The notes under the pieces are model-generated. The model was not told the origin of the DNA. It ran no database searches and saw only the letters and a list, made by a program, of their open reading frames with translations. A stretch of 64,000 nt of DNA, taken from NCBI GenBank assembly GCA_037903355.1, contig JBAJFE010000042.1, positions 1,624,001 through 1,688,000 of the forward strand, given 5' to 3'. Position numbers and translations under genes: made by a program. Origin of the DNA: Trichuris trichiura. Its lineage: Eukaryota > Nematoda > Enoplea > Trichinellida > Trichuridae. Below, in pieces: positions 49,641 to 61,888 of the stretch; position 1 is the first letter of the stretch, and each line of letters opens with the position of its first letter.

Positions 49641-50943
49641 ATATAATTTTAATTAATATTAATATTATAAATATAATAATTAATATTTTGATAATGTGAA
49701 GTAAAATGTCGGTATATCTGCAGACTGTGGAGTGAGTGAAATATCTGTAGACTGTGGCTCATCATTCAAGTCTTTCAGGGGCAGAACATCTAAAGAATTT
49801 TAAATCGACTGAGTTTTTCTTTCAAGGAACGAAGACGACCTCTGTTCTGATCTATATTAAAAATAACTCCAAAATAATTCCCTTCGATCAAACATGGTTG
49901 GCCAATGAAGCTAAAACCAACTGTACTGCTTCCCACATAGAACAGACGATTTCTCCAACTTTGTTTCAAGCATGTTACATTCGCTTATGAAAACGTTTCT
50001 TTGTTGCCAAATGTTAGCTGTACGGTGAAGCAGTAGACCGCATTGGCAGAAAGTGGAAAACAAGACCCTCCAAGGTTATGGAATGTTGCCTCAATGCATC
50101 TACAACGGTTGAATACACCATAACTTTACTTCAAAGATTCAATCCGCGACTTTTATGCTATCAAACCCATTAAAAAGCGAAAAGTCTATGATGAACTACT
50201 TGCTCGACATGGTAATAATAATGTAATTCATGACCAAAGAACTGACTTGGGCCACTGTCAGGCTCAATGGATAAACTGATACCAATACTGCTCCCTACGA
50301 GAAAGAGAGCACACATTTCTTAGAAAGAAGGAGAAAACTTGTGAAAGTAAAAGATTGGGAATTCGAGCACCTACGCAGCATAAGACGAAGGCTGAAGAAT
50401 GAAGAAAGCAAGCAGTGCGTTAAAAACAGGCAAACACAGCAGCACCGGTATGGCCATTAACATGAAGAGACTACTTGAAAACCACAACATGTGGACACAA
50501 ACCTTAGTAGTTTTTATCCTTCCCCGCAATGCTGAGAAAGCTCCATTTCTTTTCCCTCTTTCCCATCTTTACTAAAAAACGAGTATGAATCGCTTACTCA
50601 TAAGGAGTGACAGAATGAAACTTAGACCCTTAAGGCACACTTAGTTCAAATTTCTCGTTCGGAGAAAGGTGTCTACCCGTGCAGGGCTGAGCATCATAAC
50701 GCGTTTAAGCGTATGGCATTGTTAAACGTTGAATTAAGAACGGCACAAAGTGCCATTTTTGAAACGTTTAGCAAAGGGCACTGATAGTTTAATCTTTTTG
50801 CCCGAGGCACAAAGAACGTTCTGCGAATGGAAGCTTTATTATTTCATATCAACTGTGTGCTTGTGACGGACGGTACAGGCGTTATTTTGAAAAATCTGTT
50901 TATCGTAGCAAACGTAGCAGACAAATGCCGTTTATTAATAGTA

Positions 50944-50944
50944 A

Positions 50945-51020
<76 letters not shown>

Positions 51021-51033
51021 GTAATAATAATAA
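50944..51033. repeat. (TAA)n microsatellite, about 90 bp
   Basis: A pure TAA run lies on the left of a family 2 unit. Confidence 0.97.
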
Positions 51034-51291
51034 TAGTGTCTGATCTTCTACGGCTTTTCCTGTTTATCTGTTGTGCTTGTATCTGTAAATTAGACGAAAC
51101 AACTGCTCTACCAACGGATGGATGAGCCGTTATTAGGAAAAATTGTACAGATGTCAATGCACTCAACTGTTTTAATATCAAAGCTTTCGGAACGCTCTAG
51201 TTCCGTCGTCAGTGAGGTGGTGGAGGAGGTGTTATTCTCCGAACGGTGTTATATAGGCTCACGTGATATCTGTGATATGTTCTATGTTCAA

Positions 51292-51292
<1 letters not shown>
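51034..51292 (-). repeat. Family 2 unit flanked on both sides by (TAA)n
   Basis: It shares gatcttctacggcttttcc and ctaccaacggatggatgagc with 34918-35250 and 52970-53010. The minus strand has CTGACGA (51212-51206), CGGAAC, loop, GTTCCG, AAAGC. Unlike the copies at 35 kb, it is a single unit and not a palindrome. Confidence 0.8.

Positions 51293-51382
<90 letters not shown>
51293..51382. repeat. (TAA)n microsatellite, about 90 bp
   Basis: The right-hand TAA run of the family 2 unit; it leads directly into a family 1 unit. Confidence 0.97.
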
Positions 51383-51409
51383 CAAAATGAAACCTTTTGC
51401 CGCTTTGCA

Positions 51410-51740
51410 ACCCGTTCGTTAAATTAACGTTTATTTTAAACGTCAATCCGCAGAGCTTTCAGGCCTCATCTGGGCCCGTCATCAACGCTGTGTGCCGCCC
51501 GTCGGGCCGGTCTTTATTGTTAGCAAGCCGCTCCGTCCGACCGGCTATTGCGGAGACCTCAGCCGTCAGGTCTATCTTGACCCATGAGGCTTTGGTCCAA
51601 CCTAGCCAGTCAGACTACGCGGCGAGCACCCAACCGACCTTCCACGACGGCTGCAACACTAACAATGAGAGACAACGATCCTAAAAACGATATACATTCG
51701 TCTGCTTTAAACGGACGGATTTTAATGTGTTAGGGGCCAC
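51410..51740 (-). repeat. Family 1 unit, long copy
   Basis: It shares about 260 bp with 54840-55145 (gtcagac..cgagc.cccaaccgac, tttaaacg..) and its first part with 34441-34575. The core is slightly damaged: TTGATGA (51485-51479), CGGGCC, loop, GGCCTG, AAAGC. Confidence 0.8.
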
Positions 51741-51837
51741 AGAAGAACAAAAAGGATAACGAGAGAAACGGAAGAAAGAGGGTAAACGACCCGGGAAGGA
51801 TGGTAGTTTAAAACCATGAGTTGGAGGTTTGAGACAA

Positions 51838-52344
51838 TTCTGCAACCCAGTTGTCAAGAACATAATCGCAACTACAGAGAACGAAAAAACCTTTCTGTAT
51901 TTCGAAGACGTAAACGAAAGGTGGCCGGCAGAAACCGATGAGAACGATAGCAAGAGAAGGCGAGAACAATGCCAGTGACTACAGAGAGCAAAATAAGCAG
52001 AAGTGTGCTAGCAAGCTGAACAGTCGTTATCTCAAACAAAGCAACGGTCCACGCTACTTACGCGCGCACACATACCATAGTGGCGCCTACTGCTTGTCAC
52101 CGACAACTAACAATGTCGGTTTCTCGACGGAGAGCTGTCAGCAACGCAGTCTTTCAAGCCAGCCTGACGCTCCCTGCTTGTTACGCAGGATTTATGTTCT
52201 TACTAGGATTCACATACAATACGTTTATCGCATTATGAAAAATAACTTCCCACAATCACATTTCACTGAATCTCGCATCCATGTGCAGTTGCCCCATTGC
52301 GTGGACGGAAAATGGCCTCGCGGGCCGGACGTTCCCCACCCCTG
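51838..52344. mobile_element. Right-end fragment of the hAT element at 16-18.6 kb
   Basis: From about 51838 to 52344 the sequence follows 18125-18631 closely, ending in GTTCCCCACCCCTG. The left end and transposase are missing; a family 1 repeat lies immediately left, so the element was cut or the repeat inserted into it. Confidence 0.9.
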
Positions 52345-52959
52345 GTGTAGATTGTATGAGTCCTTTTGCATACAATGGAAAGGTTTGCTTAGATCTAGTC
52401 TGAAAAGCGAAGTAATATTTCAAAGCGATGGTAAAGATGCCCAGCGCCCTCGCAGCGAAAGGTGATATTTTCTGCATTCTCATTTGAAGCGAGAAAAAAT
52501 CGTTGCTTCACGTTCTCGAACACTTCGCTTGAAAGGAAGACTATGCTCAACACAGTAATATGCAGTATGAAAATAAGCTGGCGAAACGTTTTCAATTTAG
52601 CTGTCCTTTTATGGTCAATGGTGAAACAGCTTCCCAAATTAGGCATAAACATCCTGCTACGCAGTTGGATGGAAGAAAGAATAGAAAACAGCTCTGCTAA
52701 GTGAGTAGTAGCCTTCCTATTAGGGAAAATCTTTTGCATCTGTTCGGCCGTCGACTTGGAAATGCAGTATGTAAGAATTTCTGTGAGTACATTAGAGGAA
52801 GAAGTGAAAGCTAATGAAAGGGCGTTTTATAAATATGACGGATACTGAACACTTTTGCACTGCATTTTGCATACGGGAATTGAGATGTACAAGTCCCATC
52901 AATGATTGATGCGGTCAATATTCATGTTTGATGGATGTACAGTTTTTCCCTTTTTTCTG

Positions 52960-53110
52960 TGTGATTGTATCAGCAATTAGACGAAACAATTGATCTACCA
53001 ACGAATGAACGAGCGATTATTAGGAAACATTCAGAAACGATACACTCAGCTTTTATTAACAGCTTTCGGAACCCTCTATTTCCGTCGTCAGTGAGCTGGA
53101 GGAGCTGGAT
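52960..53110 (-). repeat. Family 2 unit, diverged
   Basis: It shares ctaccaacg.atg.acgagc.attatta with the other family 2 units. The core on the minus strand is CTGACGA (53091-53085), CGGAA, loop, GTTCCG, AAAGC, with one stem position changed. Confidence 0.75.
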
Positions 53111-53641
53111 CATCATTCAGAAAAAATGAAGATTACAATGTTTGCCAGCCATTGCTAGTAGTCTTACATGAAATATATTAGCTCATTTTATCTTTTGCGA
53201 AAACGTGCTGTCATAAGAAGGAAGCACGTGCTAGAGCGAACAATAAGTTGACACAAGATGGCATTGCAAAAACTTCAGGAGCTCAATCTCTCCACAACAA
53301 CTTGCACTTCCTAATTTGCATATCGAATGCTCTATGTGCTGCTATGAAAGCCTGTATGTAAATCTTTGCTTTGCTCAGATGACGGCACTGCTGAAGTGGA
53401 TCAACTCTCGCTTCTGTAAGTGCCTATCTGTATGGTCTTCATCACCGTTTATCTTCTGTCCGCTGCAAGTTCCCTCAGTCATTGTATAGATCAGCATTGA
53501 CACGCTAGTAGCGGGTTGAATATAGTATGAGTGTTAGTAGTTGCATAAACGAGTGGAAATTGAGCTCATCCTTTCACGCAATTGCTAAGCAAAACTTTTG
53601 ACTAGCTATTATTGCAGTCTGTTGGCGAGTAGATTTCTCAG

Positions 53642-54017
53642 CTGAAATATGCTATGCCAAAAGCATTACCCTCTGTCATATGTGCACATGTTCAGCTTAA
53701 CCAAATCCCCTCTGCGGTTTTGGGCATCCAATCGTTCCTTATGCAGTCTATCCGCCCGTCCATTCGGCGAACGATGGATACTTTGTTGCGAAAATGTCGA
53801 AGCAGAGCAATTTTCAATGGCAACACTCGTTATTCGTCCTCATCACTACTCACCCATTTTGTAGTAAAGGTATACATTGCCGTTGTAAGTAGTAGTATGC
53901 GCATTGTACATTAATGTTAGTATTACTATTGCAAGTTTTATTTTCTTTATTTAGGACAGCTTTCAAGAGTTTAACCGTCAGTGGTCATCAGCGGCTCAAC
54001 TAACACCATCCGTTTAA
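53642..54017 (+). CDS. 3' end of an unidentified gene (two exons)
   Basis: Exon 53642-53869 follows a ttctcag acceptor and ends at AAG/gtatac. Exon 53955-54017 follows ctttatttag and ends in TAA. They join in phase 0 to a 96-residue C-terminus with helical stretches (IRPSIRRTMDTLLRKCRSRA) and the end EFNRQWSSAAQLTPSV. I do not recognise the family. Upstream exons were not joined: a candidate at 53381-53417 fails by phase. The gene converges on the haspin-like gene, with 147 bp between stop codons. Confidence 0.5.
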
Positions 54018-54164
54018 TTTTAATATAGGTACAATATTGATAAACAATTACTGACAAGTGGGCGGCAAATCAGCATTTGTGCGTAGTTGGCGCACGAAGT
54101 TAGGTCTTAATGGGAAGAGATCTTTGATAAGGAGCACTTCTTCGCAAGAGTTGGATTGGGCAAC

Positions 54165-56285
54165 TTATCTTTTAATATTCATTAAACGCTCCTTCATTGC
54201 TGGCTGCAACTGGAAGCCCAGATAGTCTATTCCGTTAGCGAAGAAGTGCATTAGATGGGCAATCCAGATTGCATTGGTCTTCGGATTATATCTGCCCCAT
54301 GAATTTTTAAAAACGGAATAGAGTAATAGAAAATTTTGCGAATATAAGTAGAATACCCCAACAAGTTCCGCATTGAAGGATACAGGTGGGAATGATGCCT
54401 TTCACTGCCCTGTATTATATCTAAATCAGAGGGAAAATTTGTGTAATATAGATCTCCTAAATATAACCGAATTAGGTGCCCAAATAATACGATAATAAAA
54501 GGGTTGCGCAACAACCTATCCCAAAGAGAGACAGACCAAAATCCATCATGTAGCATAAGCGGCCGCTGGCGCGAGGTTGATATGTTTTTCCATCAACGAC
54601 ATAAGCTGGAAATGTGCAAAATAAATGATTTTTGCGCTAAAGATCTTCTGGACGCCATACAGAGACGTTGAAGCTTTGTGTACTTTAACAGAATATTGTC
54701 GGTATGGAGATCTCGGTGTTCAAAATTAAACTTCTTTTCCAAAATGCACAGTGTTACCATCAGTTGCTTTAATAAATTTTCAGGCTTTTTAATTATACCG
54801 AATTTTTGAAAAACATTTTTACGGTTTTAACCCGTTTATTGATGTTAATAAACGTCCTGCACGAAGCTTTCGGGTCACGCCTGGACCCGTCTTCAGCGTG
54901 AAATACATCATCACTGCCGTCGGCCTGCTCTCCCTGGTCGCAAGCCCTTCTGTCCGACCGACCAACTTCGGCTGGGGCCGCAGCTGTCGGCTCTATCGTG
55001 ACCCGTTGAGCTTTGACCCCACCTAGTCAGTCAGACATCAGAGCGAGCTCCCAACCGACTTACCCCGATGGCGACGGAGCAACAGCTGAGCGACAACGAG
55101 CAAATAATACATGCAAACCCGTCCGTTTTAAACGAAACGAATTTTAAACATTCTTCTTTCCTTTGGCTGGTCTATCTTTTCTTGTACCACCGTCCTCAGT
55201 GTCCTCCCTTCTTCGTTCTTCCTTCTTTCTTTTGGCGCCCGTAATGCATTTGGTTTTTTTCTTAATATCCTTCTTTTTTCTTTTTTTTCTCTTCTTCATA
55301 ACGGGTTCTTTCAATTTTTGAAAAACATTCTGCGGTATTAACCCGTTTATTATTTAACGTTTATTGATGTTAATAAACTGTACTGAAAAAGAAATAAAAA
55401 AAATTTGCATTGCAAAGAGAAGTTGCATGTAAACTAACCTGAAACTTATCAAACGTTACAACCGCGTGCTCTACGTAAATCAGCAGGTAGTGCTGATTTT
55501 CTGGCGCCTCATTGGGACGCTGTTTCTCGATGGAATTGTTCTCAGCAAAGGTATCCCAGGCCTGCTGCAATGGTCTGGGATATTTCCCTTCCACGCATCG
55601 AACACTAAAAGAAGAATGTTCCCATTAAGACACAACGTAAATAAATGATATTGTAGTTGACATCTCGCTAGAACAAATTTACTGTTGACTTTCTGCGTCA
55701 AGACTTCCTATTCAGCTCCAGTGGGTTATGTTGAGTCAAACAGATACGACTTAACTGTGCGTAATTATCTTTTACTTGTTAGGCGATGTTCCGTAAGGGG
55801 CGCTACGCGCTCCTTCCGCCTTTATGTACGACGATGTTGAACGGATAGACTATTTATCCCAACATTTTCCTATTGACAAGTATTAATAAAAGATAACTGT
55901 ATACGGGCTGTATTGTGATGACGCTTTGAAGCTTTTAACACCTATACAATTCAATTGATTTTCCTTTTTCGTTAAACAGAATATCTTTATGTAGAGCAGT
56001 GTTGGAGACCAGTCAGATAACTGCCTATTTTTTTGAAATATGTTTTGCGATTATCTTTGCATAGTCAATAGTAAAACTCAAAAAGGAAATATGTGCTACG
56101 TACCTGTACACCCGAAGTAGGTTAGGTGTGCGCCAGCCGTATTTGTACTCTCGTAATTTGTTAAGCTCTCTATAAGGAATAAATTTGAAGAAAACATTTG
56201 ACACTGCGAAAGCATTACAAAGAAATGGCGATTTCTGGCACCACATCCTCGATGGAATGTTCCACTTCGGTGTACCGTCCGCCAT
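54165..56285 (-). CDS. Haspin-like atypical protein kinase, 5' part not resolved
   Basis: Haspin phosphorylates histone H3 Thr3 in mitosis to recruit the Aurora B complex. Exons in reading order are 56285-56219, 56169-56104, 55604-55439, 54784-54661, 54605-54516, 54456-54357 and 54291-54165 (TAA); the phases agree. Visible haspin features are HSIEDVVPEIAISLELNKL, then VRCVEGKYPRPLQQAWDTF and the hinge QHYLLIYVEH. The catalytic loop is FEHRDLHTDNILLK (catalytic Asp and Asn present). The haspin-specific DLDIIQGSERHHSHLY and YNPKTNAIWIAHLM near the C-terminus complete the set. The metal motif reads MMDFGLSLF, a classical DFG, whereas vertebrate haspin has DYT. The Gly-rich loop and VAIK lysine were not found in these exons. 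The C-terminus is about 20 residues shorter than in human. Confidence 0.82.
54840..55145 (-). repeat. Family 1 unit inside a haspin intron
   Basis: The core on the minus strand is CTGAAGA (54896-54890), CGGGTC, loop, GACCCG, AAAGC. The body matches 51410-51740. It lies between the exons ending at 55439 and starting at 54784. Confidence 0.8.
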
Positions 56286-56877
56286 CTACATATTGGATAA
56301 TTAAAAATAATGAGCTATGGAATCGGGTAATAATTGGTCAGATCAGAGAAAATGAGTGAATTAGGCATTTCTCATGGCGGAAGAAAGTTACAGCGGGTCT
56401 TTCCGAATAGTGGCGCGCCTGAAGTTGAGGCGGCAACTTCAAAGAAGGTTATGTGGGAATTATGACTTCATTGGAATAGAGGGAATTGGAATTCATTCCT
56501 AATCAAGATATACGAATCTTTGATAGTTTCGACTCGTTGTAGCTGCAATTCAACAACGCGAGTAGACGTGTCACGCCAGAAGGAGCCATCAATTTTCCCA
56601 GGAATGAAATTGGTAAACTACGTAACTTCATTGAGAGAATAACTCTTCGAAAAACGTTAAATGTAAAATTGCGCATTTCGGTAAGCAGCACAGAAACATA
56701 ATTATTGACAGAAACGACCGGCACAGCGAGAAAATGGTACCTAGTCTATCGATAACAACAGTATGGGTAAGAAAGTCTTTTGAAAGGAAATTGCGTAGCT
56801 TTGAACGCTTCCAACACTTCAAAGGAACATTGGTTACGATACTTCTGCCATTGAAGGTTGGCGCATTGATTCTAAAT

Positions 56878-57636
56878 CAGTGATTCCCAACTTTTTCTGT
56901 GCCAAGGCCCCCTTTCGAGACGCGCAACTCCTCAGCCCCCCCTGTTCTTGCGTGGTGCTGCTCTTCCCTTTTCTCGCTTGAGGTTCTTTCGCGTTTATTA
57001 GAGTACCTGTGACACACAGTTTGTTGAAGATTTCAACAATGAATTTGCTGTTGTCTTTTCCATCTGGTGAATACCGACGCTAACAACGAACTTTTAATCT
57101 GCATTTTAAAACTCTTCAATTTAAAAGTTCGATTTTTGTACCGGTCTGGGGCTTATGGAAAAGACAGTAACGAATCCAAATCTACTATCTCACACGTCGG
57201 CAATGCCTTTCAGTCATGCGGTCTACGTATTTCAGACCACCTGTAAATGCACTTCTTTGCTGAGTGAATGAAGGTAGGTCAAAAAGGTTCTTTAGTCATA
57301 TGGAATCGGTCGAAACTTCTTCGTCGTCCCCAAGGGGAGGAATTGCGCAGCCTCATTCAGTATCCAGCGAGCTTCTGCGAATTGTCAGTGACTTAGTTTG
57401 AACGCAGCCGGGTTCTATTAATTTAGGAGCGCCACGCTACGCTGATGGCAAGATTCTTTCTCTATGCTCCGTAATATTCACAAATTGCTTACTCTCTGTT
57501 TTCACGAGAAAAGTTACATTAGAAAAAAGATGTATGGGCACAACCCGGGGACCCCCAAGGGTTCTCTTAGCATTCAGAACCCCTTCGATTCCCCCTGGGC
57601 CCCCAGGGGGCCAGGGCACCCCGTTGGGAATCACTG
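56878..57636. mobile_element. 759-bp hAT-type MITE with perfect 8-bp TSD
   Basis: The ends are CAGTGATTCCCAAC and its exact inverse GTTGGGAATCACTG. TTCTAAAT flanks both sides (56870-56877 and 57637-57644). No transposase is visible. It lies just upstream of the first assigned haspin exon. Confidence 0.93.
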
Positions 57637-57930
57637 TTCTAAATTCTTCGCAATCTGAGCGAACTGGTGCTGATTTCTAAACGCTTGTCAAAACTTCGAC
57701 AGCGAAGGCAGACATTTTCTAGTATTTTTTCGTTACTTCCTACGAAACAATGCCAAAATCGTCTCTGCGTCTACCATACTCAGTACGCGTAACGTTGTTC
57801 GTATATTTCAGCGTTTGTGTTTTCGGCAACCGAAATACAAATGTCTATTTGGATACAGGCAAAGGAAGAGTAAAGTTTTTTGAAGGATTCATGTTCGTGC
57901 CAAAGGAGCAAGTTGTAGTTTAGCAATTAC

Positions 57931-58034
57931 TTCGCTCCTGTTGCGTTTGCGGGCAAGAAAGCAGCTTCACCTATCTTTTTAAGGAACAAAACAAGCTCGG
58001 TAAATGAGTTTGGTGCCTTGACAAATGCGGAAAG
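57931..58034 (-). other. Possible upstream exon (haspin 5' part?)
   Basis: It is open on the minus strand from a tttttag acce­ptor to GCGAA/gtaatt. It reads ...SFTELVLFLKKIGEAAF..., where KKIGE recalls the start of the haspin glycine-rich loop (usually KIGEGxFGEVF). The next exon was not found and the loop glycines are missing, so assignment is weak. Confidence 0.3.
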
Positions 58035-59760
58035 CTAAAAATGGTGTTTAAAAGATGCCAAACGCTTGGCGACTGAATGGAGGACAGTTTGTCCAGAAAT
58101 GACGCGTCTTCGGAGCGCCCTGCGTTTTTCCCCTTAATTCAGTGCACCGTTAAATGGATAAGATGTCAATCGAAAAGGAGTTGCCCAAATATTGACCAAC
58201 GCACGCAGTTGTGAGAAAGTTTTTTCTTTTGTTTTTATTCACCGTAAGGGCTTTCTTTGTTGCAAAGCATGCCGCCCAGGTTCGAAAGGCCGTAGGTAGG
58301 GAGGCTTCGTGTACGCAATCATATACGGCGACTATATTACTAACAGTTATATTTTCAAAAAAATAGTTACCGATACCGAGACACTACCATCTGCCTTTAA
58401 AATACTGTTGACCCGTAGATATAAATGATTGAAAAACGACAAAACGATGTTAATTGAAAAATGTAAAAACGTAGTCCTATTGACCAGAAGAGAGGGTGGC
58501 GCAGGTAAGTGCCCTGGCAGTAGTGAAAAACCTGCAGTCTTTTATGCAAAACACGCATTATGTTTATCGTTAATGAGGCAAAATATAAGTACTAACCACA
58601 TGTTTCAATATCGAGCTTCTTTGGTTACAGCTGCCACGATTCATGCAGTCACTTACGGCAGTGCTGCTGCTTAATCGGCGCGACGTAAGAGTAACAGATG
58701 CTTTCAATTGTACAGAAATTAACAAACGGAGCCTTACTGATGTTGCGTGGTCATCACAGTGACTCTACGCGGTTTACGGCTGAAAGCTCCGTTTGTCAAT
58801 TCGTGCACGATTAAAACCATTGGTTACTTTCATCTCATCCGAAAGAAACCACGGGAAAAGTAGTTGGTAACATCAAGCGCTTAGCATACATGCATGAAAC
58901 AAGGTGTGTAGCGATCGCAAACGAATATGCCCGAACGCTACTGTTACCTTCCGCTACCCGACGAACACAAAGACGTGAACTTACCCGAGGCAATATCGTC
59001 ATCCCAGTCTGTCCACCAAAGTCTGTTCATTTTATACGACTCATACTTGAGGCATACACACACGAACAGACGGTGAACAAGCAAACATAGAGCAACACCC
59101 AGCAACAGCCACTAACTACAAGAACAACTCACTTTAACACAGTAAGAAATATGCGCAGGTTCCTGCGCCTACGGATTTTTGTTTTAGAATTTTTACGCTG
59201 AGACGCGTTACGCAGCAAATTAAAAGCGTGCTACAGCTTATTCGCTTAATGAATGTTATCCTATTGTTGCTCTTTTGATTTCAGGAATGTTGGTTCGATA
59301 TTACTAATGTTTCACTATCTAACCTCACCACAACTTCAAGTTACAGTGAACGTACAACACGGAAGAAATGTTTTAAAGAATATCGTTCCAAACGATAAAA
59401 TTAAGAGAATGTACAAAGTGGGTTTAGTTAATGGGAACGCTTGAAAATATGGAGAACTGAGCACAAAAAAAAACAATTTACTGGCAGAACCCAACAACGC
59501 AAAACGCGTTGGTAGAGTTGTTGTGTTTGTTAGAAGCGCAGTTAATAAGCGACAACGTTTACTCCGCCAAGCAACTGAATAATCAAATCATACCGTAACG
59601 TTAGTCAGCTTCGTGCTTCTTACTGCGGGTCCCAACACCTCCCGGTGAATGAAAAATATTGCGAATGCTCAACGCGGTCAGTAAAAGGGGTGTGTGTTCC
59701 GATTGGGATCTACTTCAAGGCGTAGGGGTTTCTGACGTATCCTGCTCGATCGATGTAGTC
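58035..59760. other. No supported gene
   Basis: Only short open frames without recognisable domains or splice structure. No LTR match to the gypsy remnant could be seen by eye. Confidence 0.4.
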
Positions 59761-59768
59761 TGATTTCT

Positions 59769-61245
59769 TCATGAGGGACCCGTTGTTGCATAAATTCCGA
59801 CTGTTCCTGATCTTCCAAAAGACTGGTGTAAAGTATGGTCTTCGAGTCCAAAGGTATTTAACAACGACGATGCGCATTTAACATCCAGCTTGTTGCAAGT
59901 TCTACGCTGCTGAAACTGGTTTTCATGCTGGTACCACATTCCGTGTTTCGTTTCCAGCTGGTGAACCACATTGCCAAGACGTCTTCGTACAGTTGCAGGT
60001 ATCCAGCAATTTGCATAATGGTCCTTGACGAGAACCGTATCTGCAATGCTAAATTCTCTTTTCCGAGTGCCGTGACGACGGTTAACTTGTTGTTCCATCT
60101 TTTCATTTCTTCTGCTCTGTTGTCTCGCCATGGGTCGGATGAGATGCAAAGTCATGCATAACCGCCCTCCAAAAAATATTTCTGCCGGCGATTTTTTTTT
60201 CAATCGCAGAGCATAGTGTTGAACGATAATGAAAATGAAAATGAAAAATTTGTAGCGCTGCCCTAACTCCTTGCTCGCATTTCATTTTGACTAAGCTTCG
60301 CTTAAAAGTGTCGACAAAACGTTCGGCTTGGCCGTTAGATTTAGGGTGATAAGGTGGTGTGCGTATGTGTTCAATGCCATTTTTCATGCAAAATTCGGTG
60401 AACTCCGCTGACATGAATTGCTCTCCGTTATCTAACACTAACACTTCTGCCAGTCCAAACTGAGCGAAGAGTTTCCGCAAGTTCTCTAGCGTGGCTGCCG
60501 TTGTGATATGATTCATTATGAAAATTTCGGGCCACTTTGAATAAGCATCCACAACGACTAGAAAATACTAACCTTCCATTGGTCCGGCTTAATGCAGATG
60601 GATATGCGACCATGGTTTCTGCGGTATCGGCCATGAAGAAAGTTCAGTTTTCACTGGGGCTTTGGCTGCTACTGCGCATTTGTTGCAGCTGCGTACCACA
60701 GTTTCAATTTCGTTGTCCAGACCCGGCCATTATATATAGCTACGGGCAAGAGCTTTCATCCGGATTATGCCCGGCGGCCCTGATGAAGTTGTTTTAGGAC
60801 TGCGAATTGCAATCTTTTAGGTATTAAAGCGCGGTCCGTCATCATTATGCAAGCTTCTACTACTGACAATGCTTTTCGACGGTTGAAAAATGGTTGTAGC
60901 TGCTTACTCACTGGCGGCTTTGCCCAACTGTCCATAATGCATTTCATAACCTCAGTCAAAATGGAATCTTCGGCCGTCGCTGGCGAAATTAGTTCGCTTG
61001 TTACTGGATAGGCGTGTATTAAGTCAGATAAGCAGGGACGGACATCATGTTCTACATTAACAGCAGCAATAACTCTATCTTCTTCGGCCGCCGTATGCTT
61101 ATCCACAATTCAGGAAAGCGGATCAGCTTGTCCAAAACTTTTTGCAGAACGGTATTCAATGATAAAATCATAGCCGAGGAAGGTAGTAGCCCGACGTTCC
61201 AGTCGCTTAGCTGTGTAAATTGGAACACCTTTTTTGGAATCTGTT
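59769..61245 (-). pseudogene. Ty3/gypsy retrotransposon pol remnant: RNase H end and integrase
   Basis: In minus-strand order there is a trace of RNase H (61245-61100, GVPIYTAKRLERRA ... FGQADPLS), the end usual before integrase. A zinc-binding region with CNKC (about 60.67 kb) follows. The integrase core comes next (VDAYSKWPEIFIM, then LDNGEQFMS, then YHPKSNGQAERFVDTFKRSL, where D, D and E fit the DDE triad). A basic C-terminal part ends near 59.77 kb. In-frame stops and shifts show it is dead; reverse transcriptase, gag and LTRs are not visible. Confidence 0.85.
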
Positions 61246-61888
61246 GTATATAGCAGCACTCAAACTACTCTTCCTTATCACGTACGTTGGGTCTCCTGCG
61301 AATCAGGACGACACGGTGTGGGTGTGTCATTGTCTGTAGCGCGAGAAGTAGGTCGTTTGTCGCTCTCTCTCTGACTTGCGCTTCACGAGTAAACGTTCTT
61401 CACGTTGGCTGGCTCCCTCACGCGCGCCCAAGTTACAACAGAATCAAAAACGGCTACTAAGGGTTTACGTGTTGGAAGGTTGCGCCTTTGAAGTCAAGCA
61501 TGGTGAAAGGAACTTTATTGCTTATTTAGCAAAAAATAGAAAAGACGAGTGAATCATTCATTAGCAGACAGTGGTTGCGATAGGGAAAAACGCGGAGGGA
61601 GAGACCAGTCCAGCGAGAGGGTTTTAAATAGGGAGCGTCTAGACAGCTCCCAGACATCGTCGCTCCCACGGCCTCAGGTTGACGATATTAAACGGGTCCC
61701 AGAGTGCCAATCAATGGATGTCATCCATCATTGTTAATCCTGCCTTTGTTAAAGACCGACATCCTTGAGCACCTCTCCTCTTTACCTTGTGACAAGTGTC
61801 TGGCGCAGCAACTCCAACATGATCAATGGGACGCTGTGCTAGGACGTGCTGGGCAAATCGCTACGTTGTAGCCAACGTGACCGTAAGA
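61246..61888. other. Unassigned spacer
   Basis: It lies between the gypsy remnant and a hAT derivative. No gene seen. Confidence 0.4.

Noticed and set aside
49754..50580. Possible decayed coding element left of the TAA tract
   Set aside because: Some basic stretches resemble transposon proteins, but stops are frequent in every frame and no motif is diagnostic.
56503..56822. Open frames upstream of the first haspin exon
   Set aside because: They lack kinase N-lobe motifs and end in stops without usable donors.
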